Assembly: GCA_913757435.1 (NCBI GenBank)
Contig: CAJYDM010000004.1
Location: 124,001 to 188,000, forward strand
Source: Syntrophomonas sp. DTU019
GTDB lineage: Bacteria > Bacillota > Syntrophomonadia > Syntrophomonadales > Syntrophomonadaceae
Direction: 5' to 3'
Length of the DNA: 64,000 bases
Below, piece after piece: positions 18,329-27,029 of this stretch (the stretch's first letter is position 1; each line of letters opens with the position of its first letter). The notes below the pieces were generated by a model. It saw only the letters and a program-made list of their open reading frames with translations, did not search any database and was not told where the DNA came from. A program made the translations under genes and the position numbers.

Positions 18329-18703
18329 ATGTGGAAAAATTTTAGCATCGAATTAAATGGACTGGCCCGGGCAATTGTGATTTCTTTGCTCCTGGCGGTG
18401 GCCTCGGCGGTGGTGGTGTACTATACTGACATATCCGAGCAGGTTTTCGGACTCCTGGCCCAACTGATATTAGCTGGAGGCGTTTTTGCCGGAGCGGCTT
18501 ATGTGGCCAAAATACGGGCCACCAGGGGGCTGCTTAGAGGCCTCAATTTCGGAGTAATGGTATTCATCCTTATGCTGGTTGCAACAGTGGCCATCAATCC
18601 CAGCCTGCTGAGCCTGAAGAGTTCGTTGTACAACCTCTTGCTGTGCTTGGCCTCAGGAGCCCTAGGCGGGGTTTTGGGGATCGGCTTGAGCAATCAGGTT
18701 TAG
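18329..18703 (+). CDS. TIGR04086 family membrane protein (YrzE-like)
   Basis: The 124-residue product has four transmembrane helices (residues ~12-32, ~40-60, ~70-90 and ~98-120). It shows the family pattern of a short N-terminal tail, LARAIVISLLLAVASAVVVYYT, and a glycine-rich last helix LASGALGGVLGIGL. It is a conserved Firmicute membrane protein without known function. A strong AAGGAGGTGA ribosome binding site precedes the ATG. Confidence 0.8.
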   Translation: MWKNFSIELNGLARAIVISLLLAVASAVVVYYTDISEQVFGLLAQLILAGGVFAGAAYVAKIRATRGLLRGLNFGVMVFILMLVATVAINPSLLSLKSSLYNLLLCLASGALGGVLGIGLSNQV

Positions 18704-18991
18704 CGGGCATCGGCAATCGAGTCACCAAAAGCCAGCAAAGCCGGCAAACCGGCTCTGCTGGTCATCTTTGGTTATGGTTAAATAAACGCCATGCTGCCCG
18801 CCCTATACAGGCCAGGTGGCCTGGCTTGTGGTCTGACCCGCATTTATCCCCGATTAACCCCAAATCTTCATGAGTAGGTTGCGCAGGAAGGCCGGAAGCT
18901 TAAAGTAGTATACCCGCACTTGATTTTCCTCCTTAACTAACACTGCCTTTGTGCTAGTGTATGAGTAAGTGTCAAAAAAGGTGACAGGTTT
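18704..18991. repeat. Intergenic hairpins, including a REP-like copy
   Basis: Right after the TIGR04086 gene there is a strong stem at 18731-18760 (CCAGCA..GCCGG / CCGGC..TGCTGG), with related sequence at 26825-26850. A shorter GCCAGG/CCTGGC stem follows near 18810. At 18968-18992 there is GTGTCAAAAAAGGTGACAGG, which resembles the tetranucleotide-loop REP hairpins found elsewhere in the window. No gene is visible here. Confidence 0.45.
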
Positions 18992-21067
18992 TTAGGAAGT
19001 GGTCAGATAGGAAGTCCCGGCGCCCGCCAGGAAAACGGGCAGATCGGCTTTTTTGAGGTGGACTACTTTTTTGATAGGGATGCTATTTTTGAACACACGG
19101 CCATAAGAGCGTTTTTGCAGCCTGGCATCCAGGACGATCAAAAGGCCGCGGTCACTCTCACTGCGGATCAGGCGACCCGCGCCCTGCTTAAAGCGCACTG
19201 CAGCGTCTGGCAGCATAAAGCCCTCAAAACTGCTGCGCCGCTGCAGTTTGAAGTAACGATCCCCGGCGCTGCAGAAGGGATCTCCCGGAGCACGAAAGGG
19301 CAGACGCACCATCACCAAGGTCTTGAGCACATCCCCTTTCAGATCGACCCCTTCCCAGAAGGTTTCCAAACCCATCAACACTGTGTTGGGGGCTTGAACA
19401 AACAGCTCCATGAGGCGCTTGAATTCCCCATCCTCACCCTGCACCAGCAGACACAGATGCTCTTTTTCAGCCCATTCGCGCAAGGCTCGTGAAGCTTCGC
19501 GCAGTTCGCGCCGGGAGGTAAACAGTACCATGGTGCGTCCTTGTGTCACTGTCAAAATGTCTTTTAACGTACCGGCCACAGCGGAGCTGAATCCAGGTGA
19601 GGCAGGGTCAGGCATGTCGGCCACAGACAACAGCAAGGCTTGGCGATCATAATCAAAGGGCGAGTACTGCAAAAGGGTCTGCACCCGATCATGGTCATCC
19701 AGGCAGTTGAGCCCGTTCTTTTCGATGAAATAGCTGAAAGAATCCTCAATGGTCAAAGTGGCCGAAACCATCACCAGCGACTCCAATTTGCTGAACAGGC
19801 GCCGGTGCAGGAGTTCTCCGATACGTATGCTGGATGCCGATAGAGCCGAAGGCTGGCCCATGTGATAATCTATCCAGAAGATCTGATCCGGATGGTCGAC
19901 CGATTCTTCCATAACCATGAATGCGCCTTCTGACACCTCGCGCAGCGATTGTACCACGGCGTTTATCTCCATTTCCTCATCCATGCCGGCAAGTTCTGAT
20001 TTAAGTTCGCTGAGACGGTGAATGATCAAATTCGTCGCCTGCTGCCAGCTGCTGTAGTTTTCCACCAGTTGGTTAAACCACTCACTATGGAAATCCTGGT
20101 GAGTCAGGACCCGGGCGTGTTCTTCCTGAGCCTGTCCAGGTTTTATGGCAGCAAAACACGCTTCCAGTAGTTCTGTGCAGCGATACACCATAGTGGACAG
20201 CTCATTTAAGCCTGGCATCAGGTTGGGATAGCGGCCTTTCAAGTACTGCACGTAGCCGCGCTCATGGGTGCGTTCTCTGCTGTACAAGACCTTTAAGACC
20301 TCGCGGCATTCCTCTCGGGAGAAGACCGCGGACAGTTTATCGAAGGATTCCCGTTCAAAGGTATGGGCTTCGTCGATTATCAGGTAATGATATTCAGGCA
20401 GAATGCTGTTGTCGACCATGAGATCACTCAATAACAGCGAATGATTGACCACGATCAAATCCGCCTTTTCTAGCCGTTTCAACATCTTCAAACGGAAGCA
20501 CTTGTCCCGGTACCGGCATAAATTGTTGGCACAGGTGCGGCGACTGGCGGCCAAAAGCCCCCAGTGGCGCATCATCTCCCCAGGCAGAGCCAATTCTTTA
20601 CGGTCTCCAATCTCAGTATTTTCAGCCCAAGACAGCACCCTGGTGATAAAATCCTGCTGGCGGTTGTCCAACACCTGGCGACCAGCCAGAATGCTCATGT
20701 ACTGATTCCAGCACAGGTAATTCTCACGCCCTTTGGCCTCAACCGCGTTAAACCCCTCCCCTAGCACCGCCTTGAGATCAGGCAGGTCGTGTTCGGTGAG
20801 CTGTTCCTGCAGAGCCCGGGTGCGGGTGGAGACTACCACTTTTTCTCCAGTCTCTTTGGCCCACAGGATGGCAGGCAGGAGATAAGCGAAAGACTTGCCT
20901 ACCCCGGTCCCCACCTCGGCCACCAGGAATTCGCTGTTTGTCAGGGCATCGGCTACCGCGGCTGCCATTTTGACCTGTTCATCACGGTGGCGGTATCCTG
21001 CGATATGCTTTTCCATAGGTCCGCCGGGCTGAAAATAAGCAGCCACGACCTTACCGTCAAAGCTCAT
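18992..21067 (-). CDS. DinG/YoaA-type ATP-dependent DNA helicase (XPD-like)
   Basis: The 691-residue product is a superfamily 2 helicase with Walker A VGTGVGKSFAYLLPA (~residue 55), DEAH-box IIDEAHTFE (~230) and motif VI FKQGAGRLIRSE near the end. Between motifs I and II it has CANNLCRYRDKC, cysteines spaced as in the Fe-S cluster of XPD/DinG/YoaA enzymes. Members unwind 5'-tailed DNA, R-loops or stalled forks. No DnaQ-type exonuclease domain is fused, unlike Bacillus DinG. It is followed on the same strand upstream by the DUF3343 gene, 67 bases away. Confidence 0.9.
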   Translation of the reverse strand: MSFDGKVVAAYFQPGGPMEKHIAGYRHRDEQVKMAAAVADALTNSEFLVAEVGTGVGKSFAYLLPAILWAKETGEKVVVSTRTRALQEQLTEHDLPDLKAVLGEGFNAVEAKGRENYLCWNQYMSILAGRQVLDNRQQDFITRVLSWAENTEIGDRKELALPGEMMRHWGLLAASRRTCANNLCRYRDKCFRLKMLKRLEKADLIVVNHSLLLSDLMVDNSILPEYHYLIIDEAHTFERESFDKLSAVFSREECREVLKVLYSRERTHERGYVQYLKGRYPNLMPGLNELSTMVYRCTELLEACFAAIKPGQAQEEHARVLTHQDFHSEWFNQLVENYSSWQQATNLIIHRLSELKSELAGMDEEMEINAVVQSLREVSEGAFMVMEESVDHPDQIFWIDYHMGQPSALSASSIRIGELLHRRLFSKLESLVMVSATLTIEDSFSYFIEKNGLNCLDDHDRVQTLLQYSPFDYDRQALLLSVADMPDPASPGFSSAVAGTLKDILTVTQGRTMVLFTSRRELREASRALREWAEKEHLCLLVQGEDGEFKRLMELFVQAPNTVLMGLETFWEGVDLKGDVLKTLVMVRLPFRAPGDPFCSAGDRYFKLQRRSSFEGFMLPDAAVRFKQGAGRLIRSESDRGLLIVLDARLQKRSYGRVFKNSIPIKKVVHLKKADLPVFLAGAGTSYLTTS

Positions 21068-21134
21068 GGGTTGGATCTCTCCTATTCAATGGCTCTGCTT
21101 CAGTTTCAAACACCAGAACCGTCAGCCCCCTGCT

Positions 21135-21416
21135 TTACTCTAGGGGTACAGCTACACGGCCTTTGCCATTTGGTTTGAAATGAAAAGCCCCCTCCACCGT
21201 AACCTTCTGTTCCCGCAGCAGTTGGCGCTGGGGGGGCAGATCCTCCAGCCGGGTTTTCACCGCCAGGCCGCAACTGGCTGAAACTTCCCGGGGGATGGGA
21301 ATAACCAGAAAATCAGCTCCGGCCTTTTGCAGCACTTGCTCCGCCTTCAAGGCTTGCGTGGTAGTGCCAAAGGTGAGGAGCCCGAAATCATTTAACTTGA
21401 TCAGTTCTTTACTCAT
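21135..21416 (-). CDS. DUF3343 protein (putative Se/S carrier-like)
   Basis: The 93-residue product has the DUF3343 pattern GLLTFGTTTQALKAEQVLQKAGADFLVIPIPREVSASCGLAVK, with the conserved Cys-Gly after a short basic segment. The family has been named putative Se/S carrier because it often lies near selenium or sulfur genes, but its function is unproven. The 5' region carries a duplicated segment (see the repeat at 21403). Confidence 0.85.
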   Translation of the reverse strand: MSKELIKLNDFGLLTFGTTTQALKAEQVLQKAGADFLVIPIPREVSASCGLAVKTRLEDLPPQRQLLREQKVTVEGAFHFKPNGKGRVAVPLE

Positions 21417-21498
21417 AACACCGACCCAATCTATTAATACCCCTATGCTCTGGACTTAAAGGTTCTTTGCTCATAACACCGACCTAATCTATTAATAA
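21403..21498. repeat. Tandem duplication covering the DUF3343 start
   Basis: A ~35-base unit (GTTCTTTRCTCATAACACCG... ending TCTATTAATA) occurs at 21403-21437 and again at 21463-21497 with two differences. The first copy contains the start codon region of the DUF3343 gene, and the second lies directly upstream. The leader was therefore partly duplicated. Confidence 0.8.
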
Positions 21499-21930
21499 TT
21501 AATACTGTATAGGTCCTTGATTATAAAAGGTGCCTTTAGCCTGCCCCATTAGCCGATCTTTGCACCACACCTCGGCTTCAGCAAAGATCATTTTTTGTCC
21601 CGCACGCCTCACCTTGCCGGTAGCGCGAAGTACGGACCCATGAGGAACCGCCGCTATAACCGAAACCGAAACATCAACCGTCACCCCATTGACTCCTATC
21701 GAACGGATGGCGTTGCCCATCACCGCATCGGCAATAGACATTACTAGGCCGCCATGGATCAGACCCAGAGGATTGCAGTGCTTCTCTTCAGTCAGCACTT
21801 CAAATTCACTTAGGCCCGGGCCCAGCTGTACCAGTTTAAAACCGAGGAGTTGATAATAAGGGGTATCCTGCAGGGAATGCAGCAGATAATCGAATAATCT
21901 TGCTTCGATGCCAGAATTTATTGCATTCAC
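21499..21930 (-). CDS. PaaI-type hotdog-fold thioesterase
   Basis: The start is the GTG at 21930, eight bases after AAGGAGG; the reading frame upstream of it is not coding. The 143-residue product carries the hotdog signature HCNPLGLIHGGLVMSIADAVMGNA, with the catalytic-type Asp in the long helix, and VSVSVIAAVPHGSVLRATGKV in the next strand. These enzymes hydrolyse acyl- or aryl-CoA thioesters. The natural substrate cannot be read from sequence. Confidence 0.9.
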   Translation of the reverse strand: MNAINSGIEARLFDYLLHSLQDTPYYQLLGFKLVQLGPGLSEFEVLTEEKHCNPLGLIHGGLVMSIADAVMGNAIRSIGVNGVTVDVSVSVIAAVPHGSVLRATGKVRRAGQKMIFAEAEVWCKDRLMGQAKGTFYNQGPIQY

Positions 21931-22082
21931 AATGGGTGCCTCCTTATATTTAATGATTAGTGGCGGATTAATAAAATTAATTATAGCATAAGGCGGAGAA
22001 TTGCTGATAAGGAGCTTTAAAGACAGGCTTAAATAATCGGGGCTCTTGCTGCGTAAATTAAGCAGACAGGAGGTGTGGTGAT

Positions 22083-22622
22083 TTGCGAAAGCAAGGTTTT
22101 CCAGGAGATTGGACCAGAATGCTGGCATACGCGGTATCTGCATTAATCGTACTGTTGACACTTTGGCTGACTTCGGACAGAAGGCCTCCCACGGAAGTAC
22201 CGCAGAAGCCGCTGATGATACCGGAAGAACAACAGGCTGAAACCGAGTGGTATGTCAAATTCTCGGTGCAAGACCAAAAATCCACCGCTTATCTGGAATA
22301 CGGCGGAGTGCGACCCTCCAGCGGCGGTAATTACTACATCGGAGGAGTCGCAGTGCACCCCATCTACCCCGGTGCAGACCCGCGCCAACCTATCATTCCG
22401 TATGGAACCATGATCTATCTAGAGCAACCCATTACCGTAAACGGCCGCCAGATGTCCGCTTTTAAGGTCTTCGATACCGGTGACATATACTATGGCCGTT
22501 ATGGGGCCACACCATACTGGTTCGATGTTTTTCTCGGCCGCGGCAATTACTACGCCGACAAAAGCGCTATTGAATACGGTATCAGAACCGTAGATTACTA
22601 CTGGTACGAAGCCTGGCGCTAG
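22083..22622 (+). CDS. 3D-domain (MltA-like barrel) exported protein
   Basis: The start is a TTG behind AGGAGGTGTGGTGA. The 179-residue product has an N-terminal anchor helix (residues ~12-28). A 3D domain follows: GGVAVHPIYPGADPRQPIIPYGTMIYLEQ, then KVFDTGDIYYG with the Asp residues that name the fold. The domain is shared with the lytic transglycosylase MltA, resuscitation factors and YabE/YuiC proteins, so a cell-wall hydrolysing role is likely. There are no LysM or G5 repeats. Confidence 0.85.
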   Translation: MRKQGFPGDWTRMLAYAVSALIVLLTLWLTSDRRPPTEVPQKPLMIPEEQQAETEWYVKFSVQDQKSTAYLEYGGVRPSSGGNYYIGGVAVHPIYPGADPRQPIIPYGTMIYLEQPITVNGRQMSAFKVFDTGDIYYGRYGATPYWFDVFLGRGNYYADKSAIEYGIRTVDYYWYEAWR

Positions 22623-22628
22623 AAAGTC

Positions 22629-23315
22629 TCAACGCCCCAGACGGCGGATATAACCTTGAATGTAATCGCGCACCGCACTGGCCGGTGAATAGATGCCAAA
22701 ATGGCCTTCGCAGAGGACATCGGCTTCTAATGCCAGCAGTTTTTGCATGGAATCCTGCCACTGCGCTTTGTCAGAACCCCATTCTTTGGTGAAGGGTCCG
22801 TGGATGTCCTGCCCGAAGAGAATGCGCTGTCCGTCAATATCAACATAGACCGCGATGCTGCCCGGGGTGTGCCCCGGGGTGTGTACGCAATGCAGAGCCA
22901 ACTCCCCTACCATCACGGTTTCGTCCCCCGACAGGACCCGGTCTACTATTACTCCCTTATAGCGGATCCCATACCAGGCGGCGGCAGTCAGTTCAGGACG
23001 GCCTTCTTCGATCGCCGGCAATTCCAATTTGTGAGCGATGAGCTTGGCGCCCAAAATGTCTTTGAAGGCCGGCAGCCCGCCGATATGGTCTATGTGTCCG
23101 TGAGTGGCGATGATGGTCTTGATATCATCCAGCTTCAAACCGCTGTAGGAGATGTTCTCGATGATCCTGGCCACGCTTCCCCCAGCGCCGGTATCAATCA
23201 AACAGGAAGCGCCCTCTGCAGCCACCAGGTAAACCATGCAATCCTCGGAGTCAGAGAGCCTTCCCCCGCCCACCTGATATACGTATGGGGCTATCTCTAT
23301 CACTTTACTTTTCAT
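22629..23315 (-). CDS. Metallo-beta-lactamase-fold hydrolase
   Basis: The start at 23315 follows TTGGGAGGAAAGT, and an upstream in-frame codon has no site. The 228-residue product has the zinc motif THGHIDHIGG (~residue 75), the second His region HCVHTPGHTPGSIAVYV (~150), the bridging Asp in FGQDIHGPF, and a final GHFG. This is a generic MBL hydrolase of the glyoxalase-II/lactonase type. The REP-like hairpin at 23336 lies immediately upstream of its ribosome binding site. Confidence 0.88.
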   Translation of the reverse strand: MKSKVIEIAPYVYQVGGGRLSDSEDCMVYLVAAEGASCLIDTGAGGSVARIIENISYSGLKLDDIKTIIATHGHIDHIGGLPAFKDILGAKLIAHKLELPAIEEGRPELTAAAWYGIRYKGVIVDRVLSGDETVMVGELALHCVHTPGHTPGSIAVYVDIDGQRILFGQDIHGPFTKEWGSDKAQWQDSMQKLLALEADVLCEGHFGIYSPASAVRDYIQGYIRRLGR

Positions 23316-23335
23316 ACTTTCCTCCCAACAGAGTC

Positions 23336-23362
23336 CCAACAGAGGGACGTTCTTTTTGTTGG
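23336..23362. repeat. REP-like hairpin, CCAACA class
   Basis: The inverted repeat CCAACA...TGTTGG encloses GAGGGACGTTCTTTT. A second CCAACAGAG half lies just before it at 23325. It is positioned directly upstream of the MBL gene's ribosome binding site. Confidence 0.65.
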
Positions 23363-23486
23363 CTTATTTTATTAACCACTTTCCTCCTTATCCACACCGC
23401 TGTCAAACTCGTCCCATCTTTAGCTTACCTCTGACCACGGCGCTTTTCAATTATGAGGGGTCTTTTGCATAACTTGGGCCAGCCGA

Positions 23487-23527
23487 GGCCAACAGAGGAG
23501 GGGCCAAAGAACTTCAGACTGTTGGCC
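23487..23527. repeat. REP-like hairpin, GGCCAACA class, longer variant
   Basis: GGCCAACAG and CTGTTGGCC pair around a loop that contains AAAGAACTTCAGA. The loop matches the AAAGAACATCAGA of the copy at 41877. A palindrome AACAGCAGGCC/GGCCTGCTGTT at about 23549 follows, ending in a weak T-run, and may terminate the DUF4870 transcript from the - strand or act on both. Confidence 0.6.
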
Positions 23528-23612
23528 AATAGAACCTTCCCAAGCAGAACAGCAGGCCAGGCCTGCTGTTATAATTTCTGATATATACTCTAACTGATGT
23601 TAGATATATGAT

Positions 23613-23996
23613 TCATTTCAAAAAGCGAATGCTAAACGGGTATTGATAGGGCTGCCCGTTGCTAACATTGATCGAGGCCACCACCACCAGAATCAGGTCC
23701 ACCACCCCGATTGCCCCCAGCAGTATTAACGTCAACACACTCAAAGGCATCAAGAGTATGGTCACCAGAAGAATCCCTGCCAGCATCAGCCCAGCAACCG
23801 CGTAAATACTCATAGAAATCTGAAAATTGAGCGATTCCTTACCCTGCTCATCCACCAGCGGATATTGATCGCGTTTCATCAGCCACACGATCAGCGGTCC
23901 CAGTACATTCCCCAGAGGCAGTCCGGTAAAAGCCAGAAAAGCACTCAGATGGCAGGCCATAGCCCAATTGCGTTCAGTGGGGTCGTTTGACACCAT
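23613..23996 (-). CDS. DUF4870 membrane protein
   Basis: The 127-residue product has the family layout: ERNWAMACHLSAFLAFTGLPLGNVLGPLIVWLMKRDQYPLVDEQGKE in the first half, a further two helices, and a short tail GQPYQYPFSIRFLK. DUF4870 proteins are small integral membrane proteins of unknown role. It is a monocistronic gene with the SOS-type gene some 100 bases upstream on the same strand. Confidence 0.85.
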   Translation of the reverse strand: MVSNDPTERNWAMACHLSAFLAFTGLPLGNVLGPLIVWLMKRDQYPLVDEQGKESLNFQISMSIYAVAGLMLAGILLVTILLMPLSVLTLILLGAIGVVDLILVVVASINVSNGQPYQYPFSIRFLK

Positions 23997-24102
23997 TCAC
24001 ATACCTCCATGTCTCATCAATAGCGGCAGTTCATGGTTATATTATATTATATAGCCCGGCGGTTGTTTACCTTAATCTGAAATGCATCATTGACCGCAAC
24101 GA

Positions 24103-24216
24103 TCATATGATGGACAAAAATACCACTGAGAAGAGATAGGTGACCACAACCAGACCTACTGCTCCCACCATAGCTTGAAAGAAATCACCTTTGCTCAGTC
24201 CCTGAAACATGTCCAT
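24103..24216 (-). CDS. 37-residue single-pass membrane peptide under LexA control
   Basis: The ATG at 24216 has GGAGGTA directly upstream. The peptide is 37 residues long: a short amphipathic head MDMFQGLSKGDFFQ, then one hydrophobic segment (residues ~16-37) that runs to the end. I do not recognise the family. The preceding promoter carries two LexA-type operators, so it should be induced by DNA damage. By analogy with small SOS-induced membrane proteins (SidA of Caulobacter, YneA of Bacillus, TisB of E. coli) it could be a division inhibitor or a membrane-active toxin. That part is inference; the reading frame and operators are seen. Confidence 0.7.
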   Translation of the reverse strand: MDMFQGLSKGDFFQAMVGAVGLVVVTYLFSVVFLSII

Positions 24217-24229
24217 TACCTCCCCATAA

Positions 24230-24274
24230 GAACATTTGTTCTATTATCTTAAACACAAACATATGTTCTGTCAA
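24230..24274 (-). promoter_or_regulatory. LexA-repressed promoter with two SOS boxes
   Basis: Reading the - strand, there is TTGACA (24274-24269), a 17-base spacer, and TAAGAT (24251-24246). One operator, GAACATATGTTTG, fills 24268-24256, inside the spacer. The second, GAACAAATGTTC, is a perfect palindromic GAAC-N4-GTTC and lies at 24241-24230, just past the start point and before the ribosome binding site. This is the Firmicute LexA (DinR) operator pattern. Confidence 0.85.
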
Positions 24275-24465
24275 TAGTATGGAAAAAGATTTTATCAACT
24301 ACAGGGCGAAGCGCCAGATTTTATATTCCAAATAAGCTCCAGGGCGGGTATGCTATGAATAGGTTGTACATATACCGTGACCAAAAATGGCCCGGCTCAG
24401 CTCACTCATGAGATAATGAATCACTCGTTCCGGGCTGATGGTATAATTACGCAGGAGGAAATACT

Positions 24466-25737
24466 ATGGCAATTGTTACCCCGCAGCAATCGATAATCAA
24501 GGATATCAATATGGCAGCTGACGGCTACCGCAAACTGGAATGGGTGCAGGGCCGCATGCCGGTGATGAACCATCTCCGCCAGGAGTATGCTGACTCCCGT
24601 CCGCTGCAAGACGTGACTGTCACCTGCTGCCTGCACCTGGAGGCTAAGACTGGCTATCTGCTGCAGACCCTGCAGGCTGCCGGAGCCAGCGTAGTGGCGT
24701 GTGCCAGCAATCCGCTTTCAACCCAGGATGATGTAGTCGCCGCCCTGGTGGATAGCGGCATCACCGTTTACGCTATTCATGGCGAGTCTATGGCAGAATA
24801 TGAGCGTTTCCTCAACCTGGCTCTGGATGCTGAACCGCATGCCATCATCGATGACGGTGCCGACCTGGTCACCTTGCTGCATAAGGAAAGGCGCCAGCAG
24901 GCTCAAACCATTATCGGGGCCTGTGAGGAGACCACCACCGGGATCGTCCGGCTGCGCTCTATGGACCGTGACAGCGCCCTGCTTTTCCCGGTCATAGCGG
25001 TGAATGACGCTTACATGAAATACCTCTTCGACAACCGCTACGGCACCGGGCAATCGGTCTGGGATGGCATCAACCGCACCACCAACCTGGTGGTAGCTGG
25101 TAAAAACGTGGTAGTAGCCGGTTATGGCTGGTGCGGCAAAGGAGTCTCGATGCGCGCTCTGGGCATGGGAGCCAAAGTGATCATTACCGAAATCGACCCT
25201 ATCAAGGCCAATGAAGCCATCATGGACGGATTTCAGGTCATGCCTATGAGTGAAGCCGCCCAATTAGGAGACATCTTCATCACCGTCACCGGTAATATCA
25301 ATGTGATTCGGGGCGAGCACATGGAGCGGATGAGGGATGGAGCCATCATGGCCAACGCCGGCCATTTCGATGTAGAAATTTCCAAACCGGACCTCACATC
25401 ACTGGCCAAATCGCAGCGGCTCTTGAAGAATAACATTGAAGAAATCACCCTCCATGATGGCCGTCGCCTGTATCTCCTGGCAGAAGGCCGCCTGGTCAAT
25501 CTGGCAGCCGGGGATGGACACCCCGCCGAGGTGATGGACTTGAGCTTTTCCCTGCAGGCCATGTCTCTGGTTTACCTGCTGCAAAATCGCCCTGAGCTGG
25601 GATGCCATGTATATAATGTGCCTGCCGTTATCGATCAAAAGGTAGCCAGGCTCAAATTGCAAACCGCCGGTGTTGCTATTGACGATCTGACTGTTGAACA
25701 AAAATCCTATCTGGCCGATTGGGACACCAATCTATGA
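24466..25737 (+). CDS. ahcY: Adenosylhomocysteinase (S-adenosylhomocysteine hydrolase)
   Basis: The enzyme splits S-adenosylhomocysteine to adenosine and homocysteine with bound NAD. The 423-residue product shows the substrate-domain motif [16 protein letters not shown] (~65), DDGADL (~128), [10 protein letters not shown] (~155) and [23 protein letters not shown] (~185). The Rossmann NAD motif [16 protein letters not shown] is at ~222. The ending EQKSYLADW matches the family's usual EQxxYL end. The start has GCAGGAGGAAA upstream. No SAM- or SAH-type riboswitch is recognisable ahead of it. Confidence 0.96.
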   Translation: MAIVTPQQSIIKDINMAADGYRKLEWVQGRMPVMNHLRQEYADSRPLQDVTVTCCLHLEAKTGYLLQTLQAAGASVVACASNPLSTQDDVVAALVDSGITVYAIHGESMAEYERFLNLALDAEPHAIIDDGADLVTLLHKERRQQAQTIIGACEETTTGIVRLRSMDRDSALLFPVIAVNDAYMKYLFDNRYGTGQSVWDGINRTTNLVVAGKNVVVAGYGWCGKGVSMRALGMGAKVIITEIDPIKANEAIMDGFQVMPMSEAAQLGDIFITVTGNINVIRGEHMERMRDGAIMANAGHFDVEISKPDLTSLAKSQRLLKNNIEEITLHDGRRLYLLAEGRLVNLAAGDGHPAEVMDLSFSLQAMSLVYLLQNRPELGCHVYNVPAVIDQKVARLKLQTAGVAIDDLTVEQKSYLADWDTNL

Positions 25738-25795
25738 GGTCGTTCTGAGCCGGTTTACCGCAGCTCTGCGGGCACTGGTTTTTGAATATCCAGAC

Positions 25796-25844
25796 CGCCT
25801 TTCAGCCATAATAGTTAATGCTATTGAGGAAAGGCGGTTTTGTT
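25796..25844 (+). promoter_or_regulatory. Hairpin overlapping the spoIIP ribosome binding site
   Basis: ACCGCCTTTC and GGAAAGGCGGT form a ~10-base stem, with an inner AATAG/CTATT stem. The right arm contains the spoIIP ribosome binding site, and TTTTGTT follows it, so the structure can both terminate ahcY transcripts and hide the spoIIP start in read-through RNA. Inside the loop CATAATAGT resembles a sigma-E -10 box, but this is weak. Confidence 0.5.
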
Positions 25845-26801
25845 ATGGAAACTAAGGCTAAAAGGTATTTGTGGATATTCTTTGGCATACTGCTGGCAGT
25901 TATGGTGGGGGCTTATTTGATGAACCTGATGAACGCTCCGCAAGCTAAGCCATTAGGCGACAATCAGGGCAACTCTTCTTACTACACTGTCAGGGATGAA
26001 GCAGGCAATATAGTTCTGGAGACCGGAATCCCCATTCATGTCGATGATATATGGATCAGCGACCAAGACCAGCATTACCAGATAACCAGGGTGGAAAAGG
26101 ATCAGGCCTGGGCTACCCTGACAACCCCCGATAATTCGCCTTTGAAATCCATGTTGGACCTGGATGACACCGCCCAACCCGCCTTGCGACCCAGGGGACC
26201 CAGCATTCCGGCCCAGACCCCAGCACAGGATATCCATGTGGTGATTTACCATACCCATACCGATGAATGCTTTAAGCCGACTTCGGGGACAACGTCCCGT
26301 CCCGGAGATGGCGATGTCTATGCGGTTGGGAAAAAACTGGCAGAAACCTTCAGACTCAATGGCATCAGCGTGACCCACAGCCTCAATAAACATGATCCCC
26401 ATGATATCAACGCTTATCACCGCTCTCGCCGCACCGCCAACAGCCTCTTAAGCGAGGGTCCAGACGCGGCCTTTGATATACACCGAGATGCGGCCCCGGC
26501 CAGAGCTTATCAAACCACCATTAACGGCATCCCCACCGCCAGGGTAATGATAGTTATGGGGCGAACCAACCCCAATTTCAAAACCAACCTGAATTACGCC
26601 CGGCAGGTCAAGGCAACAGCTGATTCTATGTATCCTGGCCTTTTAAGAGGAATCTTTATCGGTCGCGGGAATTACAATCAGGACTTATATCCAACTGCTT
26701 TGCTTTTAGAAATAGGTACTACTGGAAACTACCGGTTGTCCGCAGAACGAGCGGCAACAGCCATGGGAGACACCCTAATCGCAGTCCTGCGCAACAGATA
26801 G
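25845..26801 (+). CDS. spoIIP: Stage II sporulation protein P (SpoIIP)
   Basis: SpoIIP is the amidase/endopeptidase of the DMP complex that digests septal peptidoglycan and drives engulfment. The 318-residue product has one N-terminal anchor helix (residues ~6-26). The SpoIIP catalytic domain follows, with VIYHTHTDECFKP (zinc His and the family's HTHTxE), later FDIHRDAAPA and VMIVMGRTNPNF, and the final LLLEIGTTGNY holding the conserved Glu. The start at 25845 follows GAGGAAAGGCGG. Its presence shows the organism forms, or recently formed, endospores. Confidence 0.92.
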   Translation: METKAKRYLWIFFGILLAVMVGAYLMNLMNAPQAKPLGDNQGNSSYYTVRDEAGNIVLETGIPIHVDDIWISDQDQHYQITRVEKDQAWATLTTPDNSPLKSMLDLDDTAQPALRPRGPSIPAQTPAQDIHVVIYHTHTDECFKPTSGTTSRPGDGDVYAVGKKLAETFRLNGISVTHSLNKHDPHDINAYHRSRRTANSLLSEGPDAAFDIHRDAAPARAYQTTINGIPTARVMIVMGRTNPNFKTNLNYARQVKATADSMYPGLLRGIFIGRGNYNQDLYPTALLLEIGTTGNYRLSAERAATAMGDTLIAVLRNR

Positions 26802-27029
26802 CCATTATAACCAAACAATAGAAAACAGCGACCCGGCAACCGGCTCTGCTATCCGAGATGCTTGGCCATTTAACTGGTGTTGCCATTAGCCAGCATTTTT
26901 ACCCGGCAAATGGTGAACTGGCTCGTCTTCTGACCAAGGTTGCTTCTTTCCCGGAACAGTTATTTATATAATAATAGAGGTTGCAGGTTGCTAAATGAAC
27001 AACCTGATGATCCGGGGAAGGGTGAGTTT

